Notes under the pieces: model-generated
What the model was told of the DNA's origin: nothing
Database searches by the model: none
The model's input: only the letters and a program-made list of their open reading frames with translations
Made by a program: the position numbers and the translations under genes
Shown here: piece after piece, positions 48,195 to 57,195 of the stretch
Layout of the letters: every line of letters begins with the position of its first letter
Position numbering within the stretch: position 1 is the first letter of the stretch
Assembly (NCBI RefSeq): GCF_024713945.1
Contig: NW_027461523.1
Coordinates: forward strand, 1 to 64,000
Origin: Dermatophagoides farinae
Lineage: Eukaryota; Arthropoda; Arachnida; Sarcoptiformes; Pyroglyphidae
Length of the DNA stretch: 64,000 nt
Direction: 5' to 3'

Positions 48195-49227
48195 CCTCTT
48201 CCGTTATCTCTCGCAAACAAAGGCTCCAGTCGTCGACGCAAAGCGATACGCTAGAGGCGCTACTCGAGCCAGTGAATCTGAAAACTTTTTTTGTAAACAT
48301 TTTTGATTTCAACACAATTACTGCCTCTAAGCTGGCTGCATTTAGAACGACAAGATCACCATTTTTATATGTGATCCAGAGAAAACCGAAGCGTTTTTCG
48401 AATCCGACTGGAAAATCATATAATGGTCTGCCTAACAATTTATGTCTCATCTCAATCTCGACTTTCACTTCTGATGCGCCAGTTTCGTGAGCTGATTCGA
48501 CAATCAAAAGCTGTTCGCAGCTGATCGTAAACATTTTAACGTTATGATCTGTGTTGTATGTGTAAAGCGTGTTTCCGTCTGTTTCAACGTGCACAGGATA
48601 TCTCGTTCGGCCTGTTTCAAAAAACACGTTTGGAGTTATTTTTATCAATCTTTTGTCTTTTAAAAAAAATAAACCTTCCGAACAAAATATCACGCTGGTT
48701 TGCTTCAAAATGAAGTTGTGGCCTTCGGCCATACAATACACTTCGCAACTTTCCAAAATCTTTAAGGTTTCTATCTGAACCTCGTTGTCAGCTCGAACTG
48801 CCATTTGAACCAGAGCTAGGCGGCTTGCGTCGGAAACTAATAGCTGATTTGAGCTTTTTAAATATAACGGTTTTAGGAGTAACGGGCCAGACTGAAATAT
48901 TTCTCGCCCTTTGAGACGAAAAACAAAATCGGTTGATACGGAGACTAGCCCGTCCTCGGCTTCAATTACAAATTTAGTGTCTTTTTCTTCGCTGATTCGG
49001 ACTCTATCAGTCTTCTGGTTCGATTTGACTATTTGAAAAATTCCATTATCGTTACAGTATACAATGTCTCCTCTCGATGTTATTATTGCATCATTGCAAG
49101 GAAGCAGTGAAGTTTCGAAAAAGGCATATCTGATTGAGTAGGTCTTGCCTGAAAGTGACAATTGGCTATCAGTCGTTTTTAGTCCGTCGATAATGCAACA
49201 TTGCACTTTATGCAATGAGTCAGACAT
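48184..49227 (-). CDS. Beta-propeller-like protein, unrecognised
   Basis: A 347-residue protein made mainly of short beta strands with repeated turns (GDIVYCNDNGIFQIV, NQLLVSDASRLALVQM, KNGDLVVLNAASLEAVIVL), consistent with a WD-like propeller although no clear WD dipeptides are present. There is no membrane segment. The first ATG in frame is at 49227 (MSDSLHKVQC). No family is recognised. It overlaps the convergent centrin-like gene by 11 bp at the stops. Confidence 0.65.
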   Translation of the reverse strand: MSDSLHKVQCCIIDGLKTTDSQLSLSGKTYSIRYAFFETSLLPCNDAIITSRGDIVYCNDNGIFQIVKSNQKTDRVRISEEKDTKFVIEAEDGLVSVSTDFVFRLKGREIFQSGPLLLKPLYLKSSNQLLVSDASRLALVQMAVRADNEVQIETLKILESCEVYCMAEGHNFILKQTSVIFCSEGLFFLKDKRLIKITPNVFFETGRTRYPVHVETDGNTLYTYNTDHNVKMFTISCEQLLIVESAHETGASEVKVEIEMRHKLLGRPLYDFPVGFEKRFGFLWITYKNGDLVVLNAASLEAVIVLKSKMFTKKVFRFTGSSSASSVSLCVDDWSLCLREITEEVIQ

Positions 49228-49386
49228 TAATGTGTAATTAACATGGTATTTTGTGACAAATTTATTATTCAATTATAAATCAAGCAGACGGAACTCGAGT
49301 CGGAAAGTACGACGTACGTTTTAGACTATTTTATAAATATATTCAAGAATTAATAAACGAAAATGTACGAACATTTCTTGACCACG

Positions 49387-50043
49387 CTAAGCCAATTCGT
49401 TAAGTGTTGAAGATATTAAAGGAAAACTGCTGGCACGAGCGACGTTTGCAATACCCCAGGTGAAACGATTATCAAAAAGCTGTATATTCATTACCACGTC
49501 GAGTTGCAGTAATATGTTGGTAATGAAGGACGTGGCAGACTCTGTCAAGTTATTTTCTGCGTCCATGCTGGAATCGTCAATACTAATTAGCAGCACGAGT
49601 TTCGTGTTAGAAAGGTTGATTTCACAAAGTAACTGAAAAATCAAACATTTTGCATCCGTTAATTCTTCGTCTGACGCTTGTAGCGGTACCAAAAAAAAGA
49701 TACAACCGATGTGCAGATTCAACAGGCCCAGTATCATCTTCACCTGGATCTTGTGATCACCTGAAGTGTCCCACACGTTAATCACTGAAGAGTTAATTTT
49801 GATCGTTTGGCACACAATGGATAACTCATCAGGCGGTGGAAACTCAGGATACCGCTCGACTTTGTTTTGGAAAATCAAATTTTTCCATAAAAGAGTTTTT
49901 CCAGAGCGCGGAAGACCAGATATTATGACGTTGGTAGTTATTTTTAGGTTTTGAAGATCTTGCGTAGAATCATACATTTCATTTTCCGCGAGCGCTGTTG
50001 GAACGGCGGGTTTATCAGTGATCCTACAACATATCAAGCCCAT
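49387..50043 (-). CDS. Atypical Ras-like GTPase with predicted dual N-terminal acylation
   Basis: A 218-residue small GTPase-like protein. It starts MGLICC, an N-myristoylation site (Gly2) with two adjacent Cys for palmitoylation. The G1 P-loop is GLPRSGKT (43-50) and the G3 box is WDTSGD (Asp92, Gly95). Where the G4 NKxD box should be, the sequence is LLISIDDSS, so the guanine-specifying Asn and Lys are lost. The switch region is short and Pro-rich (EFPPPDEL). It is likely a divergent Arl/Rab-type membrane protein with altered or absent GTP specificity. The partner protein is unknown. Confidence 0.72.
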   Translation of the reverse strand: MGLICCRITDKPAVPTALAENEMYDSTQDLQNLKITTNVIISGLPRSGKTLLWKNLIFQNKVERYPEFPPPDELSIVCQTIKINSSVINVWDTSGDHKIQVKMILGLLNLHIGCIFFLVPLQASDEELTDAKCLIFQLLCEINLSNTKLVLLISIDDSSMDAENNLTESATSFITNILLQLDVVMNIQLFDNRFTWGIANVARASSFPLISSTLNELA

Positions 50044-50090
50044 TCAGAGCAAAATTATTGACGCACAAGATGGAATTGCTGATTTGTAGT

Positions 50091-51348
50091 CTATAGTTCC
50101 GCGTTTAAGCCAATTTGAGTGAAAAACGCAGACTTTTCGTTATTATCGAGCAAGTTTATTTGTCTTAGAAGAGAAGGAATCGAGGGTGCACTCGTAATCG
50201 ATCTGACGTATAACCATGTAAACATAGCCATGATCAACTGGCAGTCGAAACGGTCGGAATAACCTCCGTGACCTGGAAACGTGTTACTATAGTCTTTAAT
50301 TTTGAAATATCGCTTTATGGCACTAGATAAAAATCCGCCCAACGGTGCGCCGAACGACGCGAATAATCCGAAAATAATAAAATCAACCCAGGCATGACGA
50401 TAAAACAAATTCAAACCCAAAATTTTAATAGGCTGCAGCGCAAATCTCGAACTCACTTTACAGTCCTGCGTAACGTCGTGGAACAGCGGTATTGCTGGAG
50501 AAAATCCCAAATCCGCACATGTAAACAATTTGAATCGCTGAAGCACTTCACCAACCAGCAGAGTGAAAATCGGTGTCAATACCGCAGCACCTAAAAATCC
50601 TTCAATAGTCTTGTTGGGTGAAACGTTTATCAAAGATGTTTTTCCATACTGCCTTCCGACTAAGTACGCAAAAGTATCGTTCAGTGCTACACTCGCAATA
50701 CTAGTGGTAAACCAAATCAACCCTTTATCAATTGTTTTGATGTGTGAGATCGACTGGTAGACCACAGTAAGGCAAATAATAAAAATGAAAAACAGCGTCT
50801 TTAATTCTTTTTTTAACTGGTTTGTACGTATTTTAAATATCGATCGCAATAGACCTAACGTTATCAGCAGGTATTGCAGTACCGCCAAATAGTTGTCTAA
50901 ACGCGGTAATATGCGAATGAAAAATTGCAATAATTTATTGTCCACGTTCAGATTCTGGTACTTCGTATCCGGAATGCGAGACAACTTATCAACTATATAC
51001 GGCCGAAGTGTGGCGAACGCTGTGAATAACAACCAGTAAGCAGCTTGGAAGAACGGAAAGTCGTGATCTCGTAGCGTCACCCGCAAAACTTCAAAATACG
51101 TTAGCGTGCATAAGATTAATACGGTTAGAGCACAGTAAAAATGCCCAAGAGCTAACACAAACATAGTAGCAATCACCAAAAACAAAGATGTACTACAACA
51201 ATATTTCTCATTTTTCTTACATGAATCGTTTCATAAAACTAGAACTTTTCGTTGACTTTGATTTGATGTTTGAAAACGAAGTTGTTTTTTTTCCATTCTC
51301 TTGGGCTAGATCGCTCTTTTGTTTGCTTTCATTACTTTTCCTACTCAT
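50091..51348 (-). CDS. CDP-diacylglycerol synthase, two exons
   Basis: A 409-residue phosphatidate cytidylyltransferase from exons 51348-51221 and 51192-50091. The C-terminal signature SSAIKRYFKIKDYSNTFPGHGGYSDRFD matches the family pattern S-x-x-KR-x4-KD-x4-PGHGG-x2-DR-x-D. About eight transmembrane helices precede and surround it. The enzyme makes CDP-diacylglycerol from phosphatidate and CTP for phosphatidylinositol and cardiolipin. Exon 1 adds a Ser/Lys-rich cytosolic tail (MSRKSNESKQKSD...) and joins as FMKRF|ITSLFLVIATMFVLALGHFY, restoring the conserved first membrane helix; the second exon alone has no fitting ATG. The split is by a 28-nt intron. Confidence 0.95.
51193..51220 (-). other. 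28-nt intron in CDP-DAG synthase
   Basis: On the minus strand it starts GTAAGAA and ends GTTGTAG. Its removal joins MKRF to ITSLFLV in phase and restores the conserved first membrane helix. Confidence 0.88.
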
Positions 51349-51453
51349 TTTATTCGAAAAGAAATTAATAAATATTAATGATATTCAATCTTCAAAACAT
51401 TCTTATTTATTATACCTGTGAAGTTACAGAATAGACTTCTTATTGGGCTCATG

Positions 51454-53496
51454 TCAGTCTATGACCACACCTTCCATGTCGTATTTGGACAACGTATTTG
51501 CTAATATTTTCAATTTTTTTTGAACCATCATTCCTATAATCGATGGAGCCAATAAACTAATATTTCTAAATATCCATTTGTCCATTTCAGATCCGTCAAA
51601 GCATTTCACTAGTTGGTTCGATAACTCTTCAATTTCTGTCTCACTCATTATCGTCATGATTTGCATATTGTTTCCCAGAGAAATCCAAGACGTGCTCACT
51701 GAACAAGTTTCGTGTGGGGCTGGCCAAAACATCAATTTGTTTATTCGACAATTAGCAAAGTTCCCTGTGATAAAAGGCGCGGCGACATTAGTAGAACTGA
51801 ACTCGGTATGTGAATACATTGCTTTGTAGATTTTCTTTGAAAGACTTACCGGAAGAGCTGCTACAATTCCAAGCGAAAGTAAATAAACAACCATTCCCAT
51901 GTTTCGCTTTTTACATTTGTTTAAACTTTGTTTTATCTGCAGTAACTGTTTGCGAAACAAAGAGGAATCGCTAAAACTGATTTTCGACGTTTCAAAGCCA
52001 CTTGTTTCAGGAATTTGTAAATTCACCGACACCATTGACGTTTGATTATCGAAACATGTTGGGGCTGCAGTCCTACACATAAACGGAATAATAATTGCGC
52101 TATTCGCAAATTCTTGCGGTTTAATCGGATTGGTGTCCATAGAAAATGAATTTTCCATGGACATCACATCCATAGACGTTGTTCTTTCTTTGTACTGGCA
52201 ATTCAATATTATAGATTCAGTCGAACTACGAACTACGTTTTCTTTGTCCACATAATTTTCGTTTAAAGGAATTTCATCATTAGTTTTATACTTTTGGTTG
52301 GCGAGTTCGTACAAAGTACTTTTGATCTTATCTACAGATTTAAACTCTGCGTAAACGTGGCTTAGTAAAAATAATAAAATGTCATTCACCGTAAACTTAT
52401 TTTTGAATTTTGATCCATCGTGTTTTTTCTCTGAAAATAACCGGATAATTTTTTTAATCATTAATAGGTCGATTTCATTGTAGTCACTTAAGTAACGTTT
52501 ACCAAAAATTATATTATTCTTATCTATCAGTTGATTAGTAACAAAAGACTTTCTATCAGAACTTTTCAAATAATACTCCAACAACACGCCTAGGCCAACA
52601 ACAGATGTGTAGATTGCTTGTGTAAAATAATACAGTATTCTCAGTCCTAAATTTACATTTTTTTGATATTTTAAAGGTAGAATTGAACGATCCAACGGAA
52701 TATCAGCGAGTCTATCCGATGTAATTGTCATAAGGCTCGACCCGTCACAAATCGTATGATGTATTTTAAATAAAATATAAATTTTTGTGGGCAAGATGAT
52801 ATAATATACTCGCCAAAGCGGTTTGTCTTTTGGTAGTTTAAGCAAGTATACTTCTTGAATTTTTTGGGACAATTTTCGTTCGTCATCTAAATCAATTGTT
52901 ATTATATGGTTCGAAATGTCAAACTTTGCTCCGAGATTAATCCAAGTTGTGCGTCCGTACTTCTTTTTTATTACAGAAGTAAATTTTGAATCAAAAACAA
53001 TCCATCGTTTCCATAAATGATACTTGAAAGAACTAAAAGATAATGTTTTCTCTACTTCGTAACCCATTGTGATAAATAATGGTGTTTCTTCCATTAAGAA
53101 CAACAAATCATTGGCTGTAACTCTCTTGTCAGGTGGAAAGTAAGATAAATATTCACAAAACTGCGCTAAAGTACCTTCACGGTAGAAATATTTTAGTTTC
53201 ATGAGATAAAAAATTATCGTTACGTTTACCGTCTCATATGCTTTGAAATCATTCCTTAAATCATTCCCATATAACTTTTCTGGTTTATTTGGTTTAATTC
53301 TATTATCAACGTCTTTTTTATTTATAACTTTTATCCACTCTTCAAATCTTTCTATTATCGCTAATTGATTAAAAATTAGTAAAAACAAATAATCCACTAA
53401 CGCTAATACCATAATTACGCAAGCTACAATTGGAGAAATCAAACAGCATAAAAACTTTAAAACCCAGATGAAGACATTATAATAATTAACACTCAT
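51454..53496 (-). CDS. Wax ester synthase/diacylglycerol acyltransferase (WS/DGAT)
   Basis: A 680-residue enzyme of the bifunctional WS/DGAT family, which makes wax esters or triacylglycerol from acyl-CoA. The catalytic HHxxxDG is present as HHTICDG (246-252). The N-terminus has one or two hydrophobic helices (YYNVFIWVLKFLCCLISPIVACVIMV), an anchor to ER or lipid droplets. The C-terminal DUF1298-like region contains ITGNFANCRINKLMFWPAPHETCSVSTSWIS and a closing DGSEMD segment. The first ATG is at 53496 (MSVNYYNVF). A Ser/Thr-rich insert lies around residues 430-470. In an apicomplexan this would store lipid in resistant stages, though that is inference. Confidence 0.9.
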   Translation of the reverse strand: MSVNYYNVFIWVLKFLCCLISPIVACVIMVLALVDYLFLLIFNQLAIIERFEEWIKVINKKDVDNRIKPNKPEKLYGNDLRNDFKAYETVNVTIIFYLMKLKYFYREGTLAQFCEYLSYFPPDKRVTANDLLFLMEETPLFITMGYEVEKTLSFSSFKYHLWKRWIVFDSKFTSVIKKKYGRTTWINLGAKFDISNHIITIDLDDERKLSQKIQEVYLLKLPKDKPLWRVYYIILPTKIYILFKIHHTICDGSSLMTITSDRLADIPLDRSILPLKYQKNVNLGLRILYYFTQAIYTSVVGLGVLLEYYLKSSDRKSFVTNQLIDKNNIIFGKRYLSDYNEIDLLMIKKIIRLFSEKKHDGSKFKNKFTVNDILLFLLSHVYAEFKSVDKIKSTLYELANQKYKTNDEIPLNENYVDKENVVRSSTESIILNCQYKERTTSMDVMSMENSFSMDTNPIKPQEFANSAIIIPFMCRTAAPTCFDNQTSMVSVNLQIPETSGFETSKISFSDSSLFRKQLLQIKQSLNKCKKRNMGMVVYLLSLGIVAALPVSLSKKIYKAMYSHTEFSSTNVAAPFITGNFANCRINKLMFWPAPHETCSVSTSWISLGNNMQIMTIMSETEIEELSNQLVKCFDGSEMDKWIFRNISLLAPSIIGMMVQKKLKILANTLSKYDMEGVVID

Positions 53497-53796
53497 TTTA
53501 CGTTGTATAATTCTGATATTAACCAATGTCTAATTTTTCTTGCAGTAACTCGAGTCGAATCAAGTTCTTATGATGTGTACTGGGTATATTGTAATATAAT
53601 AAGTCTTTAATCTTTACTACTTGCTAAAATTTTAAAATACGCGCGTACTAGATGTATGTTAGTTTTGAATAAGGCGCATACGATCGTGTTATGAATTTTT
53701 AGAAAAATTTATTTAGTGACTGTTGCTACTTTCTTAAGGCTTCATTGCATTGTATTAATCTAGTCTGACGCTTAATATTTTCATATTATCTGTATT
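53497..53796. other. Gene-free spacer
   Basis: A 300-bp AT-rich spacer between WS/DGAT and MUS81 on the same (minus) strand. It includes the promoter of WS/DGAT and the 3' end of MUS81. No open frame, tRNA or repeat is recognised. Confidence 0.5.
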
Positions 53797-54969
53797 TTAG
53801 TAAGAACAAAGATAAGTTATTAAAATCTCAATCGAATTTTTTTTGTAGCTACAAATAATTTTTAATTCGTTGCTGAGCTGATTTTTATAGTGATAATTGT
53901 CTAGATCAACAACTAAAGCGTAAAAATTTCTATAATTTTTGGAAATTAGCAAAGCTAATTCGCTATTTATTTTTGGAATCATTCTTGTCAAAAACAAAAA
54001 TAAGTCTTTTGCAGATTGTGTTGATTTTTTTTTGCATAAACTATCAAATTCTCTTATAGGCAAAATATTCAATGCTGTTTTTTTTCGGTTAAAGATCATG
54101 TTTATGTGAGTATGAATTGCACCAACGAGCTTTGAAGTAAATTCAATATTTTTTGAAACTAATAAATAAGTAGATGGATTTACCGCAGTAGAAACCATTA
54201 CAGATCTTATCATAGCTGCATTAGATCCTGCGGGTAAAGGACATTGTTCACACAGCAGTATGGAATGTTGGAATTCCTTAAGAACTTCATTATCGTGAAA
54301 AAACGTTTTAATTCTTGTGGATTGATCGTGTAATCTGCCGTCAATAACGCTCTGTTGTAAATCAAAATAAGTTTTTCGTTCTATTATCGTAGGAATTATA
54401 TAGGTATCATGAATGACTTCTTCGACTGACTCTCTTATGTTGTCACTTCTGCGTCCAATTTGATAAATATTCCGCAATTTGTAAATTTTCACATAAGCCC
54501 AAACGAAATCTCCCAAGGTTATCTGTTGGATTAAATATTCATCCTTGGGCAATAAATCTGTGATTTTGTCATTATTTGTCTTTTCACGGAAATCTACTAA
54601 TATTTTAATTTTTTCCTCTATTGGCTCAATTTGAAAACTGTCAACAAGTTTTTTTGTAGTTTTCGAAACGGACTTATCAGATTTTTTCTCTGTTAAATCA
54701 GCGTGAAGAATTTCGTTTAATTTATTCAAAAGTATTTTAAGATCATTATAATCAATGTCTTGTTGTTCACATCGTTCCTGAGAAAGTTCAAAAATCAGTT
54801 TTTTTACAGTAGCTCCAGAACCTTTGAGTGGAATATCATAATTTTTTTTTGTAATAGTAAGTGGATAAAGCAATAAACCAGAAGGGGTTAAAAAGGTATT
54901 TCTATATCCTCTATGTTTTAAAGTTGAAATAATTTTTTTATAAAGCAGTTCGTTACTTTTATTTCGCAT
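53797..54969 (-). CDS. MUS81: MUS81 structure-specific endonuclease subunit
   Basis: A 390-residue XPF/ERCC4-family nuclease. The nuclease motif IIERKTYFDLQQSVIDGRLHDQSTRIK has the catalytic ERKxxxD at residues 197-203, with KILVDFREK and ITLGDFVWAYVKI upstream, as in MUS81. With its partner EME1/MMS4 it cuts replication forks and Holliday-type junctions. The N-terminal 120 residues are basic and could hold the HhH/winged-helix region; a C-terminal helix-hairpin-helix is weak (IPKINSELALLISKNY). Length is shorter than the human protein (551), so the N-terminal part is reduced. Confidence 0.88.
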   Translation of the reverse strand: MRNKSNELLYKKIISTLKHRGYRNTFLTPSGLLLYPLTITKKNYDIPLKGSGATVKKLIFELSQERCEQQDIDYNDLKILLNKLNEILHADLTEKKSDKSVSKTTKKLVDSFQIEPIEEKIKILVDFREKTNNDKITDLLPKDEYLIQQITLGDFVWAYVKIYKLRNIYQIGRRSDNIRESVEEVIHDTYIIPTIIERKTYFDLQQSVIDGRLHDQSTRIKTFFHDNEVLKEFQHSILLCEQCPLPAGSNAAMIRSVMVSTAVNPSTYLLVSKNIEFTSKLVGAIHTHINMIFNRKKTALNILPIREFDSLCKKKSTQSAKDLFLFLTRMIPKINSELALLISKNYRNFYALVVDLDNYHYKNQLSNELKIICSYKKNSIEILITYLCSY

Positions 54970-55160
54970 AGAAATTTAATATTCTAAGTAGAGAATCCGA
55001 TAGTCATAAAAGATGTTAAGAAAGATCACTATATTACCTCTAAGTTTCTTATATCATATTATATAAATCTTATCAACTTAAATAAATATTAGTATTATTT
55101 TATTAATTTTGAGAAAGAAGAAAATCATTACGTCTAATTTCAATGCAGATAACGAAGTAA

Positions 55161-55506
55161 ATGTCGATTTATTGTAAGTTTTAGAAACACAATATCTATA
55201 GTATACGGAGTACCCATTTGTGGGCAACCAGTAAACACATGCATTGGTTTACTTTGTCAAAAATGCAGTGGTAAATGTCCTATATGTGGTTCTTATGTTC
55301 ATCCAACAACTATTGTGCATATATGCAAAGATTGCAACGAAGCTCTATATGGTGAAAGATGTATTTTATGCGCAAGTTCTGCCAATACATCTGCTTATTA
55401 TTGCAAACAATGTACACTTTTGGGTAGAGATAGAGATGGGTGTCCAAGATTATTTTTTCGCAAAGAACTACATTCAAATTACATGACCAACGACAATTTA
55501 CAATAA
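55161..55506 (+). CDS. PHF5A: PHF5A/Rds3, SF3b splicing factor subunit, two exons
   Basis: A 105-residue zinc-knuckle protein from exons 55161-55173 and 55202-55506. The protein reads GVPICGQPVNTCIGLLCQKCSGKCPICGSYV, then ICKDCNEALYGERCILC, then AYYCKQCTLLGRDRDGCPRLF. These match PHF5A ([27 protein letters not shown], then ICDECNYGSYQGRCVICGG, then [20 protein letters not shown]) with conserved Cys spacing; human length is 110. PHF5A is the SF3b scaffold that grips SF3B1 and the branch-point adenosine in U2 snRNP. The first exon is only 13 nt (MSIY plus one base), followed by a 28-nt intron. Confidence 0.9.
55174..55201 (+). other. 28-nt intron in PHF5A
   Basis: Starts GTAAGTTTT and ends ATCTATAG. 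Removing it joins a 13-nt first exon to the PHF5A body in phase and provides an ATG. Confidence 0.82.
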
Positions 55507-55600
55507 AAATAATCTGGTCATTTTTTAACTACGTATTTTCATTTAAAACAACGGTTACTAAATCATAACGACGATATTATTCTAATTATTTGATAAAATT

Positions 55601-57055
55601 TTAAATGTAAGTGCTAGTTGTGTGTTGTGTGGTGATTAATTTTTCTTCCATGTCTTGTTTCAAGCTCCAGTCTTTGTCAGTTAGGGATTCCAAATAGCAT
55701 GTAATTTTAGCTCCATAAAAATAATACCAAATCATATTGACAAAAATCGACGAAATTCCAAAAATACAAATAGACACTTGAACTGGCAACACGATCAAAT
55801 CCACTAATTTTAGCACAACTATTGGCGGCCACTTCAATCCTAAATTTGCAAAAGTATTGAAAAGCGTCATATAACTTCCTCCTATTATCTCATCAGATAC
55901 GGATGCAAAATAGCTAATAGTAGAGATAAATATTGCATCTTGTGGGATGTTGTTGCAAACATTAGAAATCAAATAGGCAGCCATTTGAATTTTATATGAT
56001 GTTCTAAAGAAATAAATTACTTGAAATCCTATGATACTTATAAAAGTTGAGATAAGTTTGGATATAAAAGCTATACGCAAAATTTTCATACTAGTCATTT
56101 TTACGCCAATTATTTTCGCGAGATAGGAACTCGTAAAAATACTAAGAATGAATGAAAAAAGTACACCAGTTGCTATAATAGAACCTGGCATACCAATTTC
56201 TGTGCATTTTAAAACGTATATTGCATCTAATATGCTCGAACCCAATCGCAGCGTCAAGAGAAATGGAATTGTTGTAGTCATGCATTTTAGTTTTAGTGAC
56301 TTCAATAGCAGTAAATAAGAAGTTTTCAAGGAGTTTTTATTTTGTCTTCGCTCAGAAATCGTAAGTACCGCAATAAACGTGATTATAATCGTCATAACAC
56401 TAGCTATATATAATATTGTGTCTTGAGTAACTTCAAAATTTGGAAAGTACAATTTTATTAATGACGATTTCATTTTTGGATGAAATGACAATAGTGAAAA
56501 ATTTACGAGATAGTATCCAATATTTTGACCAATGGTGTTACAAGTTGCAGCGTGTCTATCATATATTTAACATCAAAAAACTTACTTTTTATACTCTTCT
56601 GGAAGCATTTCAATTGACCAGCCGTCAACAGTAATATCTTGTGTTGCCATGAGAAAATATAGAACTGTGTAATAGATTGTCAACATTTTTATGTTCGGTT
56701 GCAAACCTAGCTCTCCTGACCACTTTAGAGGCATCTTCGATACAGCTCCAAAATACATCAACAACGCAGCTATTATCTGCACAGAAATAAACCAAGTTTT
56801 TCTGCGATAAAATGGTTTGATGTACGTACTATCAACGATCGGCGCCCATAAAACTTTAAGTGAAAATGGAAGCGAAGTTAATGAAAATATAGAAAGTTCT
56901 GAATAGGATACGTCACATTGTTTCATAATTATTATCATTACACTAGAAATCCCGATAGGCACGGCTTGAAGCAAATAAATGATAATTAAAACAACCATTT
57001 TGAATGAGATATTACCCTCATGGCTTTTTTTAATTTTTCGTACGATTACCTCCAT
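55601..57055 (-). CDS. Acetyl-CoA transporter (SLC33A1-like), two exons
   Basis: A 474-residue, roughly 11-12-helix transporter from exons 57055-56586 and 56555-55601. Exon 1 carries YLLQAVPIGISSVMIIIM, SLPFSLKVLWAPIVDSTYIKPFYRRKTWF and ATQDITVDGWSIEMLPEEY. The join gives KKHAATCNTIGQNIGYYLVNF, which matches the SLC33A1 block YASTCNSVGQTAGYFLGN. Exon 2 includes IIGGSYMTLFNTFANLGLKWPPIVVLKLVD, matching GGTYMTLLNTVSNLGGNWP. SLC33A1 carries cytosolic acetyl-CoA into ER/Golgi lumen for O-acetylation of glycans. A 30-nt intron separates the exons. Confidence 0.93.
56556..56585 (-). other. 30-nt intron in the acetyl-CoA transporter
   Basis: On the minus strand it starts GTAAGTTTT and ends TATGATAG. 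Removal restores the conserved transporter block in phase. Confidence 0.88.
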
Positions 57056-57195
57056 CGAGCACGCTTTGTAAGATTTTGCATATTTATAATTAACTTTAAA
57101 AGTTCTATTTTAGTTATAACTTTTCGATCAAATTTACAATATAGCGGATATAAAATTGTTATTTAATAATATTTGTCAATTTATATAAACTAAAT

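Noticed and set aside
51188-51421. A plus-strand open frame at the 5' end of CDP-DAG synthase.
   Set aside because: The region is explained by exon 1 and the 28-nt intron of the minus-strand gene.
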